Assembly (NCBI RefSeq): GCF_029844725.1
Contig: NZ_JAOCKJ010000010.1
Location: forward strand, 60,840-124,839
Origin: Pantoea sp. GD03673
GTDB lineage: Bacteria; Pseudomonadota; Gammaproteobacteria; Enterobacterales; Enterobacteriaceae
DNA: 64,000 nt
Direction of reading: 5' to 3'
Part shown: positions 38,073 through 47,859 of the stretch, piece after piece
Layout: every line of letters begins with the position of its first letter
How positions within the stretch are numbered: position 1 is the first letter of the stretch
Notes under the pieces: model-generated
The model's database searches: none
The model's input: the letters and a program-made list of their open reading frames with translations, nothing else
What the model was told of the DNA's origin: nothing
Made by a program: the position numbers and the translations under genes

Positions 38073-38642
38073 TCAGGGGTGAATCCACCCGCTTTCCTGC
38101 TGCTCGCCACTGGCCGGATAACGAAACAGGGCGCGCTGATTTTCATTGCGCTGAAGCTGATACGCATCCAGCACGCTGACCTGCACCATCACTACGCCAA
38201 AACGCGATTCGCCAGCCTCCACCGCCGTCGCATCAGGTGTCTCGTTAAGCGTTGCCAGCGCTTCACCCGGTGGGCCGCCGTTATACGTCTGGCGCGTGTG
38301 CCGGGGCAATGCACGCCAGGCGTCACGGGCAATAGCACTTCCCGCAGCATAACATTCAACCTGCCCGGCCAGCCGCAGCTGCAAACGACGCTGGTGGCAA
38401 TATCCCAGCACGGTGACCTGTGGGTTCGCCGCCATCTCCAGCCACTTCGGGCTGCGCACATCGGTATGAAAGGTCAGTATCCGGCGGGCATCATCGCACT
38501 TGCGCAATACCACAGTGCGAGCCTGGGGGTGTCGGGCAGCATCAACCGTAGCAAGCGTCAGATAACGAAATCCGGCCTGTGGATCGGCGGCAGCCTCTGC
38601 CAGTGCTCTCCAGGCGTCAGCTTCAAACGTTTTCAGATCCAT
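38073..38642 (-). CDS. Pyridoxamine 5'-phosphate oxidase-family flavoprotein
   Basis: 189 residues. An FMN-binding split barrel: FRYLTLATVDAARHPQARTVVLRKCDDARRILTFHTDVRSPKWLEMAANPQVTVLGYCHQRRLQLRLAGQVEC, with a C-terminal QVSVLDAYQLQRNENQRALFRY dimer segment. The Alr4036-like Pyridox_oxase_2 subgroup fits best; true PdxH has a different C-terminal PxP region. Substrate unknown. Monocistronic on the minus strand, divergent from a GNAT gene. Confidence 0.82.
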   Translation of the reverse strand: MDLKTFEADAWRALAEAAADPQAGFRYLTLATVDAARHPQARTVVLRKCDDARRILTFHTDVRSPKWLEMAANPQVTVLGYCHQRRLQLRLAGQVECYAAGSAIARDAWRALPRHTRQTYNGGPPGEALATLNETPDATAVEAGESRFGVVMVQVSVLDAYQLQRNENQRALFRYPASGEQQESGWIHP

Positions 38643-38900
38643 TGGAAATTACTCTTATCGGGGTCAATGTCAGCATCTGGCTAAAAGCGTAGCAATGATG
38701 TGAGCAGATGCGCCAGTTCAGCCGCAGCATGAAAAAATGATCCGCGAAACCCGAGGTCGCCGCGCAATACCGGAGCAAGGAAAGAGATCAGCAGGATTGC
38801 GTAACGCCTCGCAACGTCGTGAACGTGCGTCCCGCCAGTCTGCCGCGTTGTGCTATTTTTGCGCCATCACTTACCGTTTCGTTCCGCAGGAGATTGCACG

Positions 38901-39479
38901 ATGTCTGCTGACATGCCCGCTGAAGCTCAGCCAGAAATGCCTTTTGACGTCACCTCGCCGCGCCTGACCTATCGGCCACTGCGCGAGGCGGACTGGCCTT
39001 TTTATCTTGCGGTCAGTCAGGACAGGTCTGTGATGAAGTACATCAGCGATCCGCGCAGCGCTGAAGAGATCCGAACCCGCTCATTCGATGTACGCCTGCC
39101 AGCCTGGTACAGGGGCTGCACACACTGGCTTTGCCTGGTCATAGAGGAGAAATCGACGGGCCTTCCGGCGGGCTTCTGCGGGTTTATCGATCGCGGAGAC
39201 GGTATTGCGGAGTCTGGTTTTATGCTGGCCGCAGACGCACAGGGCAAAGGCTACGGCAGCGAGTCGTTGCGTGCCATCATCGCGTTTTGCTTTGCGCAAC
39301 AGGCTTACCGCAAAATGACCGCAACGGTGACGGCAGGAAACGAGGCCTCGCGCCGCACGCTGCTCGCAGCGGGGTTTGTTCAGGAAGGGACACTGCGGGA
39401 GAATTACTTTCTTGATGGTCAGTGGCAGGATGACTGGGTTTTCGGATTACTGAAACAGGATTACCGGCCCGCACGCTGA
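38901..39479 (+). CDS. GNAT acetyltransferase, RimJ/RimL-like
   Basis: 192 residues from the ATG at 38901 (AGGAG 9 nt upstream). The Acetyltransf_3 pattern starts SPRLTYRPLREADWPFYLAVSQDRSVMKYISDPRS; the acetyl-CoA loop is AADAQGKGYGSESLRAIIAFCF and the closing strand NEASRRTLLAAGFVQEGTLRENYFLDGQWQDDWVFGLL. It probably acetylates a protein N-terminus or a small amine; the substrate is not evident. Monocistronic. Confidence 0.88.
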   Translation: MSADMPAEAQPEMPFDVTSPRLTYRPLREADWPFYLAVSQDRSVMKYISDPRSAEEIRTRSFDVRLPAWYRGCTHWLCLVIEEKSTGLPAGFCGFIDRGDGIAESGFMLAADAQGKGYGSESLRAIIAFCFAQQAYRKMTATVTAGNEASRRTLLAAGFVQEGTLRENYFLDGQWQDDWVFGLLKQDYRPAR

Positions 39480-39540
39480 CCCCGACCGGCAACCGAACAG
39501 GCGTTGATTGCCTCCTCTTCGGTTACCCTGTTCAGGGGGT

Positions 39541-41670
39541 TCAGCGTGAGGTGACATCGTAACCGCTGGCAGCGACAGAAGGAGAATGCTCCTCCCCACA
39601 GAGCATCGCCTCAAAGTCAGCCGGTGTCATCGGCCGACACAGACCATTGCCCTGCATGATGTTGCATCCGGCTGTCTTCACGAAGGCTGCCTGCTCGTTG
39701 TCTTCGACCCCTTCAGCAGCCACATGAATACCCAGGCTTTTGCCGAGCGCGGTGATTGCCCGGAACATCATGCGCACCCGCATGCTGGAGCCCAGCTCGT
39801 GCGTCAGCGATTTATCGATTTTGAAACCCGCAACAAAGCTGTGGCGCAGCAGGTTAATGGCCCCCAGCGTGCGTCCGTAATGATCGATAACGAATGAAGC
39901 ACCGGTCCGGCGCACCGCGTCAAGCTGAACCGGCATATCCTGCACCAGCACAGCCAGCAGTGGCTCGTCCACTTCCAGCTCAACAAAACCGGCATCGCCG
40001 CCCGCACTCTCGCGTATGACGGTTTCCAGGCTGTTTACGGTCAGCTGACGCGGAAACAGATTGATGCTGACGCGAAGCTCAGGCGATCGCACCTGCCACT
40101 GCCGCACCTGTGCCAGGGCCGTGCGGATGATCCATTCGCCCAGTGTGATGGAAAGCGGGCTTTTAACCAGCATGCCGATGAAGTCAGCAGGCAACAGGAG
40201 TCCGCGTGTCGGGTGCTGCCAGCGCACCAGCGTTTCGCAGCCAACCAGCTTTCCGCTTTCCACGTCGAAGCGCGGCTGATAGTAAAGCGTGAACTGCTGC
40301 TGCCGCACCGCCGTTTCCAGCTCGCGCTCAAAGCGGCGGCGCTGCTGCTCCGCTTCACGGAACGCGGGCATAAACAGAATACTGCAGCCTTTTCCTGACG
40401 CTTTCGCACGGTAGAGCGCCAGATCGGCAGCGGACATGACCGAAGAGGGATCGCGGCCGTGTTCAGGGTAAGAAGCGATGCCGGTGCTGGCACCGACCAC
40501 AACCGGCGAATCGTGATAGCGGAACGGCGTCTGTACGGCCGCAATCAATTTTTCTGCCGTGACGGCGGCCTCTTCGCTGCCGCCCGCCAGCAGGATCACA
40601 AATTCATCGCCCCCCAGGCGGGCCGCCGTCACGGCACCTGCGCATACCGCGCGAATCTGTTCGGCAACATGACACAGCAGCGCATCACCTGCGGCATGGC
40701 CCAGCGTATCGTTAACCTCTTTAAACCCATCCAGATCGGTCATCAGTAACGTATAGGGAACGCCCGCTTTCGTCAGCAGCCCGACCTGATCCATGAACGC
40801 ACTGCGGCTGGCGAGTCGCGTCAGCATATCCAGAGAAGCCAGCTCACAGAGTCGCGCCTCACTTTCATAGCGGGCCGTGACGTCGCGGATGATCATGCCG
40901 ACCAGCCGCTCGCCCTCTTCACGCCAGCCCGAAAATGAGACTTCTGCCGGGAATTCCCGGCCGTCACGCGTGACACCCCATATCTGCAATGAGCGTGGAT
41001 GCGAGATAGCCGCTTCGTCAGAGGTTATCCGGGCCAGTTCACTCCGGTAGTCAGTCTGGCAGCGCGCCGGAATCAGCTCGCTGATGTACTGGCCTCTCAT
41101 CTCCTCTGCACTGTAGCCGAACAGCGCCGTGGCAGCCGGGTTCCAGAAGGTGATGCCGCGTCGCAGGTCGGTGCAGACGATGGCGTCGGGGGACGTGGAT
41201 GAGATTGCCTGGAGCCGCTGCTGACTGGTGTAGCGCAGCAACTCCAGACGATGCATCTCCATGCGATCCATCACCAGCGCAGCAATATCGGTCAGATGCT
41301 TCCGGTCCTCTGCCGTCAGCGGCTCTCGCGGATGACTGTCAGTCAGACAGACGGTGCCAATGTGATGGCCATCCGGCGTCGTGAGGGGAATGCCTGCGTA
41401 AAAGCGGATAAAGGGGTAGCCGAGAACCAGTGGACTGTCGCGGAAGCGCGGATCGTTCAGCGTATCGGGCACGCAGAGGATGTTGCCCTGCACCAGCGTA
41501 TGGTGGCAGAAGGCGACATTGCGCGACGTACCGGAAATATTTAAACCGTAGCGTGAGGCGAAGAACTGCCGCTTTTCATCAATCAGCGACACAAACGCAA
41601 CCGGCACCCGGAACAGTCGTGCGGCAAGCGTGGTAAGACGATCCAGCGCATCCGTCGGCGGCGAATCCAT
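39541..41670 (-). CDS. GAF-PAS-GGDEF-EAL protein with intact GGDEF and degenerate EAL
   Basis: 709 residues from the ATG at 41668-41670. GAF (about 1-130, FRVPVAFVSLIDEKRQFFASRYG), PAS (about 150-270, AIVCTDLRRGITFWNPAATALFGYSAEEM), GGDEF with ARLGGDEFVILLAGG intact (about 352), then an EAL domain with losses: CETLVRW for EALxRW and IDHYGRTLG for the metal-binding DDFGTGYS. Expected: a cytoplasmic diguanylate cyclase whose EAL part is inactive or regulatory. The ATG has no ribosome binding site and cuts the GAF short; the frame is open to 41755 with AGAGGGA before a CTG at 41736, whose product (KRPVYHDAEAARLDALKQYHL) continues the usual GAF opening helix, so the real start may be there. Confidence 0.88.
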   Translation of the reverse strand: MDSPPTDALDRLTTLAARLFRVPVAFVSLIDEKRQFFASRYGLNISGTSRNVAFCHHTLVQGNILCVPDTLNDPRFRDSPLVLGYPFIRFYAGIPLTTPDGHHIGTVCLTDSHPREPLTAEDRKHLTDIAALVMDRMEMHRLELLRYTSQQRLQAISSTSPDAIVCTDLRRGITFWNPAATALFGYSAEEMRGQYISELIPARCQTDYRSELARITSDEAAISHPRSLQIWGVTRDGREFPAEVSFSGWREEGERLVGMIIRDVTARYESEARLCELASLDMLTRLASRSAFMDQVGLLTKAGVPYTLLMTDLDGFKEVNDTLGHAAGDALLCHVAEQIRAVCAGAVTAARLGGDEFVILLAGGSEEAAVTAEKLIAAVQTPFRYHDSPVVVGASTGIASYPEHGRDPSSVMSAADLALYRAKASGKGCSILFMPAFREAEQQRRRFERELETAVRQQQFTLYYQPRFDVESGKLVGCETLVRWQHPTRGLLLPADFIGMLVKSPLSITLGEWIIRTALAQVRQWQVRSPELRVSINLFPRQLTVNSLETVIRESAGGDAGFVELEVDEPLLAVLVQDMPVQLDAVRRTGASFVIDHYGRTLGAINLLRHSFVAGFKIDKSLTHELGSSMRVRMMFRAITALGKSLGIHVAAEGVEDNEQAAFVKTAGCNIMQGNGLCRPMTPADFEAMLCGEEHSPSVAASGYDVTSR

Positions 41671-42096
41671 CAGATGATACTGCTTAAGGGCGTCAAGGCG
41701 GGCCGCCTCGGCATCATGATAAACTGGACGTTTCAGCGTAACTTCCCTCTGATGTTATCTGCTGTGGCCGGCATGACGCAGCATTAAGAGGACACGTTCA
41801 ATCAGACAGGACGCGCAGAATCTGCTGCCGCCCCGCTGCCGGAAGAAAGGCCCGTCAGTGAACTCTGCAGCAAAAGCCTGCCGCGCTGAGCCCGTTAAAG
41901 CTGGCATCGCAGTCAGCGCGGTGCCAGTAGATACGTTCTGCCGGGCAGGGCGGTTGTGACGGTTCGGCGATGAACAGCGAACCGTGCCAGAATAATCCTG
42001 CCAGAGCATTTAAGACGAGCGGTTTAATCCGCTTCGCCTGGCTCTTTATATCGGCCTGAAATACGTTAACTTCAGGGAAAATAGCGGCAGGACACG
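41671..42096. other. Region upstream of the GAF-GGDEF-EAL gene
   Basis: The right-hand part of the possible longer cyclase N-terminus (to 41736), then no supported gene. An 84-codon frame at 41755-42009 lacks a ribosome binding site and protein-like features. Confidence 0.4.
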
Positions 42097-42336
42097 TTAC
42101 TTTCCAGGCTTTGGAACCAGTGCGTAGTGCGGATGCTCTCCCGCCAGCAGCATCAGCAGTTCATATTCTCCCTGACTGAGCAGCGCAGGATTTTTTGAGG
42201 CTTCTTTGGTCTGCCAGACGCGCTGGCTAAGGTCGAAGCGTTCTGCTGCAATCTCCTGCGAAAAACCGGCGGCAAGGCGCAGTTCACGCACGTTACGCTG
42301 GACGGCAACAGGCCGCTGTAAAAGCTGATTTCCCAT
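42097..42336 (-). CDS. Small XRE-type helix-turn-helix protein
   Basis: 79 residues from the ATG at 42336 (MGNQLLQRPVAVQRN), with GGAG 9 nt upstream. The HTH is VRELRLAAGFSQEIAAERFDLSQRVWQTKEASKNPALLSQGEYELLMLLAGEHP, close in form to Cro/TrbA-like plasmid regulators. It is solitary, minus strand, between the two signalling genes; a target is not evident. An upstream in-frame start at 42408 would add an unconserved segment. Confidence 0.7.
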   Translation of the reverse strand: MGNQLLQRPVAVQRNVRELRLAAGFSQEIAAERFDLSQRVWQTKEASKNPALLSQGEYELLMLLAGEHPHYALVPKPGK

Positions 42337-42739
42337 AAAATATGCTCCGCATACGGTGCCCCGGTGTGCTGACCGGGCAACGGAATATGCCTGCGGCCAA
42401 CACATCAATTTGAGTTAAGTTTTTAAGACGCGGCAATCTTGCACCTTCAGGTAAACGTCAAACGCCGGAATTTACGGTAATTATCGTTAATTCATTAACC
42501 GGATAATTATTGCACTGCTGAAAATAATCATCGCCATTGTTAATCGTGAATGCGGTGAGCGAATAATCACAGTGAATAACAGCATCAAAAAGATGACCGT
42601 TTCATTCAGCAATAAAAATATCGCCTGTTAACCGTTATGTTGCGTCATCGCGTCATGATCTGCTGATTAACACATTATCCGAACAGGTTACGCCTGACCG
42701 GTATTTGCGCAGCGTGCAGTTTTTTATCGCTGTCACGCG
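42337..42739. other. AT-rich intergenic region between the XRE and chemoreceptor genes
   Basis: No supported gene. Probably holds the XRE gene promoter on the minus strand and the end of the chemoreceptor transcript; I see no strong hairpin. Confidence 0.4.
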
Positions 42740-44122
42740 TCAGTTCACGACCCCGACAGCATGAAGCGGCAGAGTGAAGCGCGTAATGACGCTGCCCAGC
42801 GTTTCAGTCTGTCCACTGAGGCTGCCTGCCGTTGCCGAAACCTGCTGGACCAGCGTGGCGTTCTGCTGCGTAACGCGGTCAAGCTCAGCCACTGCGACAG
42901 TGACCTGGGCAATCCCTTTACTCTGCTCATCCGACGCCAGGGCAATCTGTCCAATCAGTTCATTGACGCCACCAACGCCACGCAGAACCGCTTCCATCGT
43001 GGTTCCTGCACTCTCTGCGGCCCGTCGGCCATCCTCCACGCGCGCCACGGTATCGGCTATCAGTTCTTCGATCTCTTTCGAGGCAGCAGCACTTCGCTGC
43101 GCCAGTGAACGAACCTCACTGGCGACGACTGCGAAACCACGTCCCTGCTCGCCTGCACGGGCGGCTTCTACAGCGGCGTTCAGCGCCAGAATATTGGTCT
43201 GAAATGCGATGCCATTGATGGTGGCGGTGAACTGCCGGATTTTTTCTGATCCCTGCGCGATGCTGGTGATGGCCGCCGACACCTGCTGAACCAGTTCCAC
43301 ACCCTGATGGGTGGTATCCGTGGTGCTGGCGGCGAGTTCACGCGCTTCACGGGCATTCTGTGCATTGTGGCGTACTGTCACCGTGATCTCCTCCATGCTG
43401 GCTGCGGTCTGCTCCAGCGCAGCGGCCTGGGTGGAGGTCCGGTCGGAAAGATCGGCATTACCCGCCGCAATGTCGCCAGCCTCACGGTGAAGAATGGCTG
43501 CGTTGTCGTGGATAGCGCTGACCGTCTGCAACAGACTGTGCTGCATCTCTTTGACCAGCGGCACCAGTTGCCCGACGCAGTTACGCCCCAGATCTTCCGG
43601 CTCGCGCGTCAAATCACCTCCGGCAATAATTTTTAAGTGACCGCGGATTTTACCCACCGGCCGCACCAGATGGACCACCAGATAGCGGTCGCAGAACAGC
43701 AGCAACGCCACTGCCGCCAGCAGTGCTGCCAGCAGTACCTGCTCAAGCTGACGCCGGTCAGCGTTAAGCGGCGCCTGCTGTTGTGCCAGCTGCTGCGTCA
43801 CGTTATCCAGTTGCGCACGCGCAACCGTGGCATAGCCTGAGGGGGTGGTCGTCAGCGCGGCGCGGAAGTTATCCCAGTCAGCACCGGCTGGCGTTAAGGC
43901 GACGAGAGCATTTTTATCTGCGGCCGTTCCGCTCTGCATAACAAGAGCACTGTGCGCAAGAAAGCCCAGCTGTTGCGTCAGCACGGCTGAACGGTCGGTC
44001 TGACGATAGATGTCTCGCACGATCTGGCTGGTGCAGGCACCTGCCAGCACGATCACGCCCAGTGAGACGATCATTATCCACAGCACAACGCGGCGAATGG
44101 TGAAATGCCTGAGTGAGTTCAT
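42740..44122 (-). CDS. Methyl-accepting chemotaxis protein
   Basis: 460 residues from the ATG at 44122 (GGGG 8 nt upstream). TM1 [21 protein letters not shown], a periplasmic segment of only about 95 residues, TM2 [25 protein letters not shown] ([26 protein letters not shown]), then the cytoplasmic coiled coil with the conserved tip [46 protein letters not shown]. No C-terminal NWETF-type CheR-binding pentapeptide, so methylation probably depends on other receptors. The sensor is shorter than in Tar/Tsr; ligand unknown. Divergent from the EAL gene. Confidence 0.92.
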   Translation of the reverse strand: MNSLRHFTIRRVVLWIMIVSLGVIVLAGACTSQIVRDIYRQTDRSAVLTQQLGFLAHSALVMQSGTAADKNALVALTPAGADWDNFRAALTTTPSGYATVARAQLDNVTQQLAQQQAPLNADRRQLEQVLLAALLAAVALLLFCDRYLVVHLVRPVGKIRGHLKIIAGGDLTREPEDLGRNCVGQLVPLVKEMQHSLLQTVSAIHDNAAILHREAGDIAAGNADLSDRTSTQAAALEQTAASMEEITVTVRHNAQNAREARELAASTTDTTHQGVELVQQVSAAITSIAQGSEKIRQFTATINGIAFQTNILALNAAVEAARAGEQGRGFAVVASEVRSLAQRSAAASKEIEELIADTVARVEDGRRAAESAGTTMEAVLRGVGGVNELIGQIALASDEQSKGIAQVTVAVAELDRVTQQNATLVQQVSATAGSLSGQTETLGSVITRFTLPLHAVGVVN

Positions 44123-44469
44123 GAGGTTTTCCCCGGTGTTATTATTGGTGTAATTAAAATTGAACAAAAATAAGTTATGTCATCTACTTTAATGCGTTAT
44201 TATATAGCGCACTATATTTATGCCTGTTATCCTGGCAGGATATTTCAGAAATTAAAAGTTTTTAACGACAAAATAATAGAATCGTTATTCATAAAATATT
44301 TCGTTAAAGAAACGGGATTTGCTATTCTGCCCAGGCCTGGCAAGCAGCGTAATAAAAAATAAATCGTCGCGGCTCTTTCTTTTTACAGAAATAGCCTGTA
44401 GTCATGACGCTATAACCTTCAATTTTTCTGTTTAGTTTCGCTCCGTAACCAGCCGGTGCGGAGGAATCC
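44123..44469. other. Divergent promoter region of the chemoreceptor and EAL genes
   Basis: Very AT-rich near 44150-44320. On the minus strand TAAAG occurs but without a GCCGATAA at the right distance, so I find no FliA promoter for the chemoreceptor. Confidence 0.45.
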
Positions 44470-46251
44470 ATGCTTATGAGCCTTAGCGGCGGCAACGATT
44501 GCCGTTCGCGAACCCTGTACGCGCTGCGCAGTAACGACGAAAGCCGTGACAATGTGTTACGACAGTTCGTCCGGCTGGCCAGCCAGGCCATTGGCATTCC
44601 CGGCAGCTTTATCTCCGTACTGGATGATGAGATGCAGCACGTCAAAGCGGCGCACAATTTCACCCTCACTCAATCCACGCGGCAGGACTCGCTCTGCCGT
44701 CACGCCGTGGACAGTGACAGCACCGTGGTGGTGTCCGATACCCTGCTGGATACCCGCTTTGCTGCCCATCCGCTGATTACTGGCGCGCCTTTTATCCGTT
44801 TCTACGCTGGCGTGCCGCTGAAAAGCAGCACCGGTCTGATACTGGGCACGCTCTGCGTGACTGACACTGCACCTCATTGCTTCAGTGATGAGAAGGTGAG
44901 CATGCTGAAAATGCTGGCGGCACTGGTGATGTCCTTTCTTGATGCCTGGTATTCGACGGGCTTTGCCGACCCGGTAACCGCCCTGCCTAACCGTCAGCGT
45001 CTGATTCGTGACCTGCAGTTCCTTGCCGCCTCGGGGGACACCACGCCACGACGGCTGGTGCTGATTGACTGTGTCGATATGCCGCGAGCCTATGAGCTTG
45101 CACGCTCAATGGGCATGGGGCCGGTTGAGATCCTGCTGAAGGATGTAGCGACTCTGCTGCCGCTTCGCCTGCGCCCTGCCCCGGGTGAGATGCTTTACAC
45201 CGTGGCAACCGGACGCTTTGCCCTGCTGACACGGCAGGAAAGCAGGCTCACGGCCAGCTGGGTGGCCAGTGAGCTGGCCGGGATTAGCGCAGACCTGGGC
45301 GATGGGCTGTCGGTTGCGCTGATGACGCACACCGGTGAGGTGAGTTTCAATACGGGTGAGATGCCTGCGCAGGAGATCCTGCGACGGGCGGTCAGCGCGT
45401 TGCACGAAGCGATTACCCGCAACGTTGCCTCAATGCCGTTCAGTGAAGCCAGCGATACACGCCATACCCAGGATTTTACCCTGATGAATGATCTGGCCGT
45501 TGCACTACGCCAGGATAAAGGGTTGTGGCTCGCATACCAGCCTAAAATCTGTCTCTGCAGCGGTAAGCCGATTGGACTGGAAGCGCTTATCCGCTGGCAG
45601 CATCCGCAGCGTGGCGAAATTTCGCCTGCCCGGTTTTTACCTTTTGCCGCGCAAACCGGCCTGCTTAGCGAGCTGACCGCCTGGGTTACAGAGCACGCTA
45701 TCGCCCGGCTATCCCGTCTTCGCGACAGTTATATTCAGCTGCCCATCACCCTGAACATCAGCAGCAGCGATTTTTCCCGTGAGGGTTTTGCTGACGAACT
45801 GGAAGAGCAGATGCTGAAGGCGAAGCTGCCGGTTTCGTTGTTGGGCATTGAGTGTCTCGAAACGGAACGGATTCTGGAGAGCCCGGCCGCGATGCAGGGG
45901 CTTGAAATGCTGAAATTACGGGGGTTTACTCTTTCACTGGATGACTTTGGGACCGGCTACAGCAACATCAGTTATCTGCGGCGCATGCCGCTGGATGTGA
46001 TCAAGCTGGACCGTTCGCTGATCAGCGAAATGTCATCGGATACCGCTTCGCGCGTCATCGCCCGCACGATTATTGCGATGCTCAAAGACCTCGATTACAC
46101 GGTGCTGGCTGAAGGCGTAGAAAATGCGGAAACCGACACGGCGCTGACCGAGTTAGGCTGCGACCAGGCGCAGGGATTTTTCTACTCCAGGCCACTGCCG
46201 GAAGCGGCGCTGGATGAGTGGCTCGGCTGGCGATTACGCAGTAAGTGCTGA
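44470..46251 (+). CDS. GAF-GGDEF(degenerate)-EAL cyclic-di-GMP phosphodiesterase
   Basis: 593 residues, GGAGGA 5 nt before the ATG. GAF-like sensor (about 25-155: LRQFVRLASQAIGIPGSFISVLDDEMQHVKAAHNF), degenerate GGDEF (about 165-325; the signature site reads ATGRFALL), then a complete EAL domain: GLEALIRWQHP (about 370), LNISSSDF, IECLETE, LDDFGTGYSN (about 491), IKLDRSL, LAEGVENAE and QGFFYSRPLP. All metal and catalytic residues are present, so phosphodiesterase activity is expected. Together with the neighbouring cyclases it can set local c-di-GMP levels. Confidence 0.92.
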   Translation: MLMSLSGGNDCRSRTLYALRSNDESRDNVLRQFVRLASQAIGIPGSFISVLDDEMQHVKAAHNFTLTQSTRQDSLCRHAVDSDSTVVVSDTLLDTRFAAHPLITGAPFIRFYAGVPLKSSTGLILGTLCVTDTAPHCFSDEKVSMLKMLAALVMSFLDAWYSTGFADPVTALPNRQRLIRDLQFLAASGDTTPRRLVLIDCVDMPRAYELARSMGMGPVEILLKDVATLLPLRLRPAPGEMLYTVATGRFALLTRQESRLTASWVASELAGISADLGDGLSVALMTHTGEVSFNTGEMPAQEILRRAVSALHEAITRNVASMPFSEASDTRHTQDFTLMNDLAVALRQDKGLWLAYQPKICLCSGKPIGLEALIRWQHPQRGEISPARFLPFAAQTGLLSELTAWVTEHAIARLSRLRDSYIQLPITLNISSSDFSREGFADELEEQMLKAKLPVSLLGIECLETERILESPAAMQGLEMLKLRGFTLSLDDFGTGYSNISYLRRMPLDVIKLDRSLISEMSSDTASRVIARTIIAMLKDLDYTVLAEGVENAETDTALTELGCDQAQGFFYSRPLPEAALDEWLGWRLRSKC

Positions 46252-46275
46252 GCCTCTCCTTCCTGTGTCCCGCGC

Positions 46276-47859
46276 TTACCTGTCAGACTCCGGCGTGCTG
46301 AATCCGTCCGGCCCGGCAATGATGACGGTATTGCGTCCGGCCGCTTTTGCCTCGTAAAGCGCCTCATCCGCACGGCGCAGCAGCGCCTCGCGATCGCTGC
46401 TCTGAGCATCCTGTGAGGCCACACCTGCTGATATGGTCATCGTCCCGGCGAACGGGAAGGTGGTGGCGCTGACGGTTTCCCGGATGCGTTCCGCGGTGCG
46501 GGCGGCATCAGCCAGCGTGGTGTGCGGCAGCAGCAGGATAAACTCCTCGCCACCAAACCGGCTGACGATATCGCCGGTGCGGCAGGCATGACGCAGCAAT
46601 GCCGCCAGGCTTACCAATACCGCATCGCCTGCGTCATGCCCGTACCAGTCATTTATCTTCTTGAAATGGTCAATATCAATCGCGATGACACACTGTTCGT
46701 GCTCGCTGTCTGCCTGCGCCGCCAGCGCCGAAAATCCGCATCGGTTACAGAGCCCGGTCAGCGGGTCGGTCATCGCCTCATCGTTAAGCGCAGCCAGATG
46801 CCCCGCTACGGCGTGGCGATGCGCCTGCACCGCCTCCCTGAGCCGGTCAGCCTCGTAATACCAGGTTTTGACGGTGGCGAGCGATTCCGCCTGCGCTTCA
46901 CTGCCGCCATCGCGCACTCTGTCCGCCAGCTTTTCCAGTGGGGACGCGATCCGGCCAGCCATAAAAGCAATCACGCCTGCCGTCACGATAATAATGCCCA
47001 GAACGAACCAGGCGGCGCTTTCCGCCGTACGCCACAACAGATGCCTGACCGTTTCAGAGGTGCCGGTAATAAACACGTTCCAGCCGGTTTTATGCAGCGT
47101 GCCATAGCCGGTAAGAAAGTGCTTCCCCCCTTTTTCAAGCGTGAAATGCCCGCTTTCCGTGTTGGTCAGGCGCTTCTGCAGCGCCAGACTCAGCAGCATC
47201 TTTGTGCCGACGAGCGCCGGGTCATGACTGAAAATAATCAGTCCCTCATTGCTGACCACACTGACCGTCGACCCTTTAGTGTAAAAATGCTGGCTCAGGA
47301 TCTCGCTCAGCATGCTCTGCTTTTTAAGGTAGATACTCCCGCCAATGTAGCCCAGATAGTGCCCCGCTTCGCTGAACAGCGGCTGGGATAAAAACACCAC
47401 ATAGTTACCGGCGGCAGAGGTAAAAGGCGCGGAGATAAAAGGCTTCCGGGTGGCAATAGCCTGCAGACTGGCAGCCGAGTGAAGTTTCACGCCAATCAGA
47501 TTCAGGCTCTCAGGTGAGGTCGCCGCAATGATGGCATCATGGTTGACCACCACTACCGAATTAAAAAAGCCCGACTGCATGCGCAGGCGCTCGGTTTCCG
47601 CTTTTAACTGTTTCGGATCGTTAAGGCCTTTGATTTGCGATGCACTCCAGGCCAGCTCCCGTTGCGCTGTTGCCAGGTAACGATCGGTGGTATCAGCCAG
47701 TTTGCGGGCATACGCGATGTTTCCTTCAAGCAGGCTGTCTTCAATGTTGGCCTTCTGAAACAGCAGCAGCGCACCGAGCAACAGACCGGAGGTCAGAATG
47801 ACGCCCCCAATGGAAAGCAAAGTCAGAAGCGAACGAAGGCGCATTTTTTCATGGAGCAT
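46276..47859 (-). CDS. Membrane diguanylate cyclase with Cache-type sensor
   Basis: 527 residues. TM1 LLTLLSIGGVILTSGLLLGALLLF, a periplasmic double-Cache-like sensor of about 240 residues (GFFNSVVVVNHDAIIAATSPESLNLIG; YVVFLSQPLFSEAGHYLGYIGGSIYL), TM2 SAAWFVLGIIIVTAGVIAFMAG, then GGDEF with DPLTGLCNRCGF, DIDHFKKINDWYGHDAGDAVL and RFGGEEFILLLP (about 434). A GG(E/D)EF active site is intact; no RxxD inhibitory site is evident at the usual place. It senses an extracellular small molecule and makes c-di-GMP. Convergent with the EAL gene (24 nt apart). Confidence 0.92.
   Translation of the reverse strand: MLHEKMRLRSLLTLLSIGGVILTSGLLLGALLLFQKANIEDSLLEGNIAYARKLADTTDRYLATAQRELAWSASQIKGLNDPKQLKAETERLRMQSGFFNSVVVVNHDAIIAATSPESLNLIGVKLHSAASLQAIATRKPFISAPFTSAAGNYVVFLSQPLFSEAGHYLGYIGGSIYLKKQSMLSEILSQHFYTKGSTVSVVSNEGLIIFSHDPALVGTKMLLSLALQKRLTNTESGHFTLEKGGKHFLTGYGTLHKTGWNVFITGTSETVRHLLWRTAESAAWFVLGIIIVTAGVIAFMAGRIASPLEKLADRVRDGGSEAQAESLATVKTWYYEADRLREAVQAHRHAVAGHLAALNDEAMTDPLTGLCNRCGFSALAAQADSEHEQCVIAIDIDHFKKINDWYGHDAGDAVLVSLAALLRHACRTGDIVSRFGGEEFILLLPHTTLADAARTAERIRETVSATTFPFAGTMTISAGVASQDAQSSDREALLRRADEALYEAKAAGRNTVIIAGPDGFSTPESDR

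Noticed and set aside
41755..42009. 84-codon frame upstream of the GAF-GGDEF-EAL gene
   Set aside because: No ribosome binding site and an unstructured Arg/Ser/Ala-rich composition.
44123..44200. Possible FliA promoter for the chemoreceptor (TAAAG on the minus strand)
   Set aside because: The expected GCCGATAA at 11 bp after the -35 is absent; the sequence there is TATTTTTG-like.
46522..47391. 289-codon frame antisense to the Cache-GGDEF gene
   Set aside because: Shadow of the cyclase gene, Gln/Arg/His rich without motifs.
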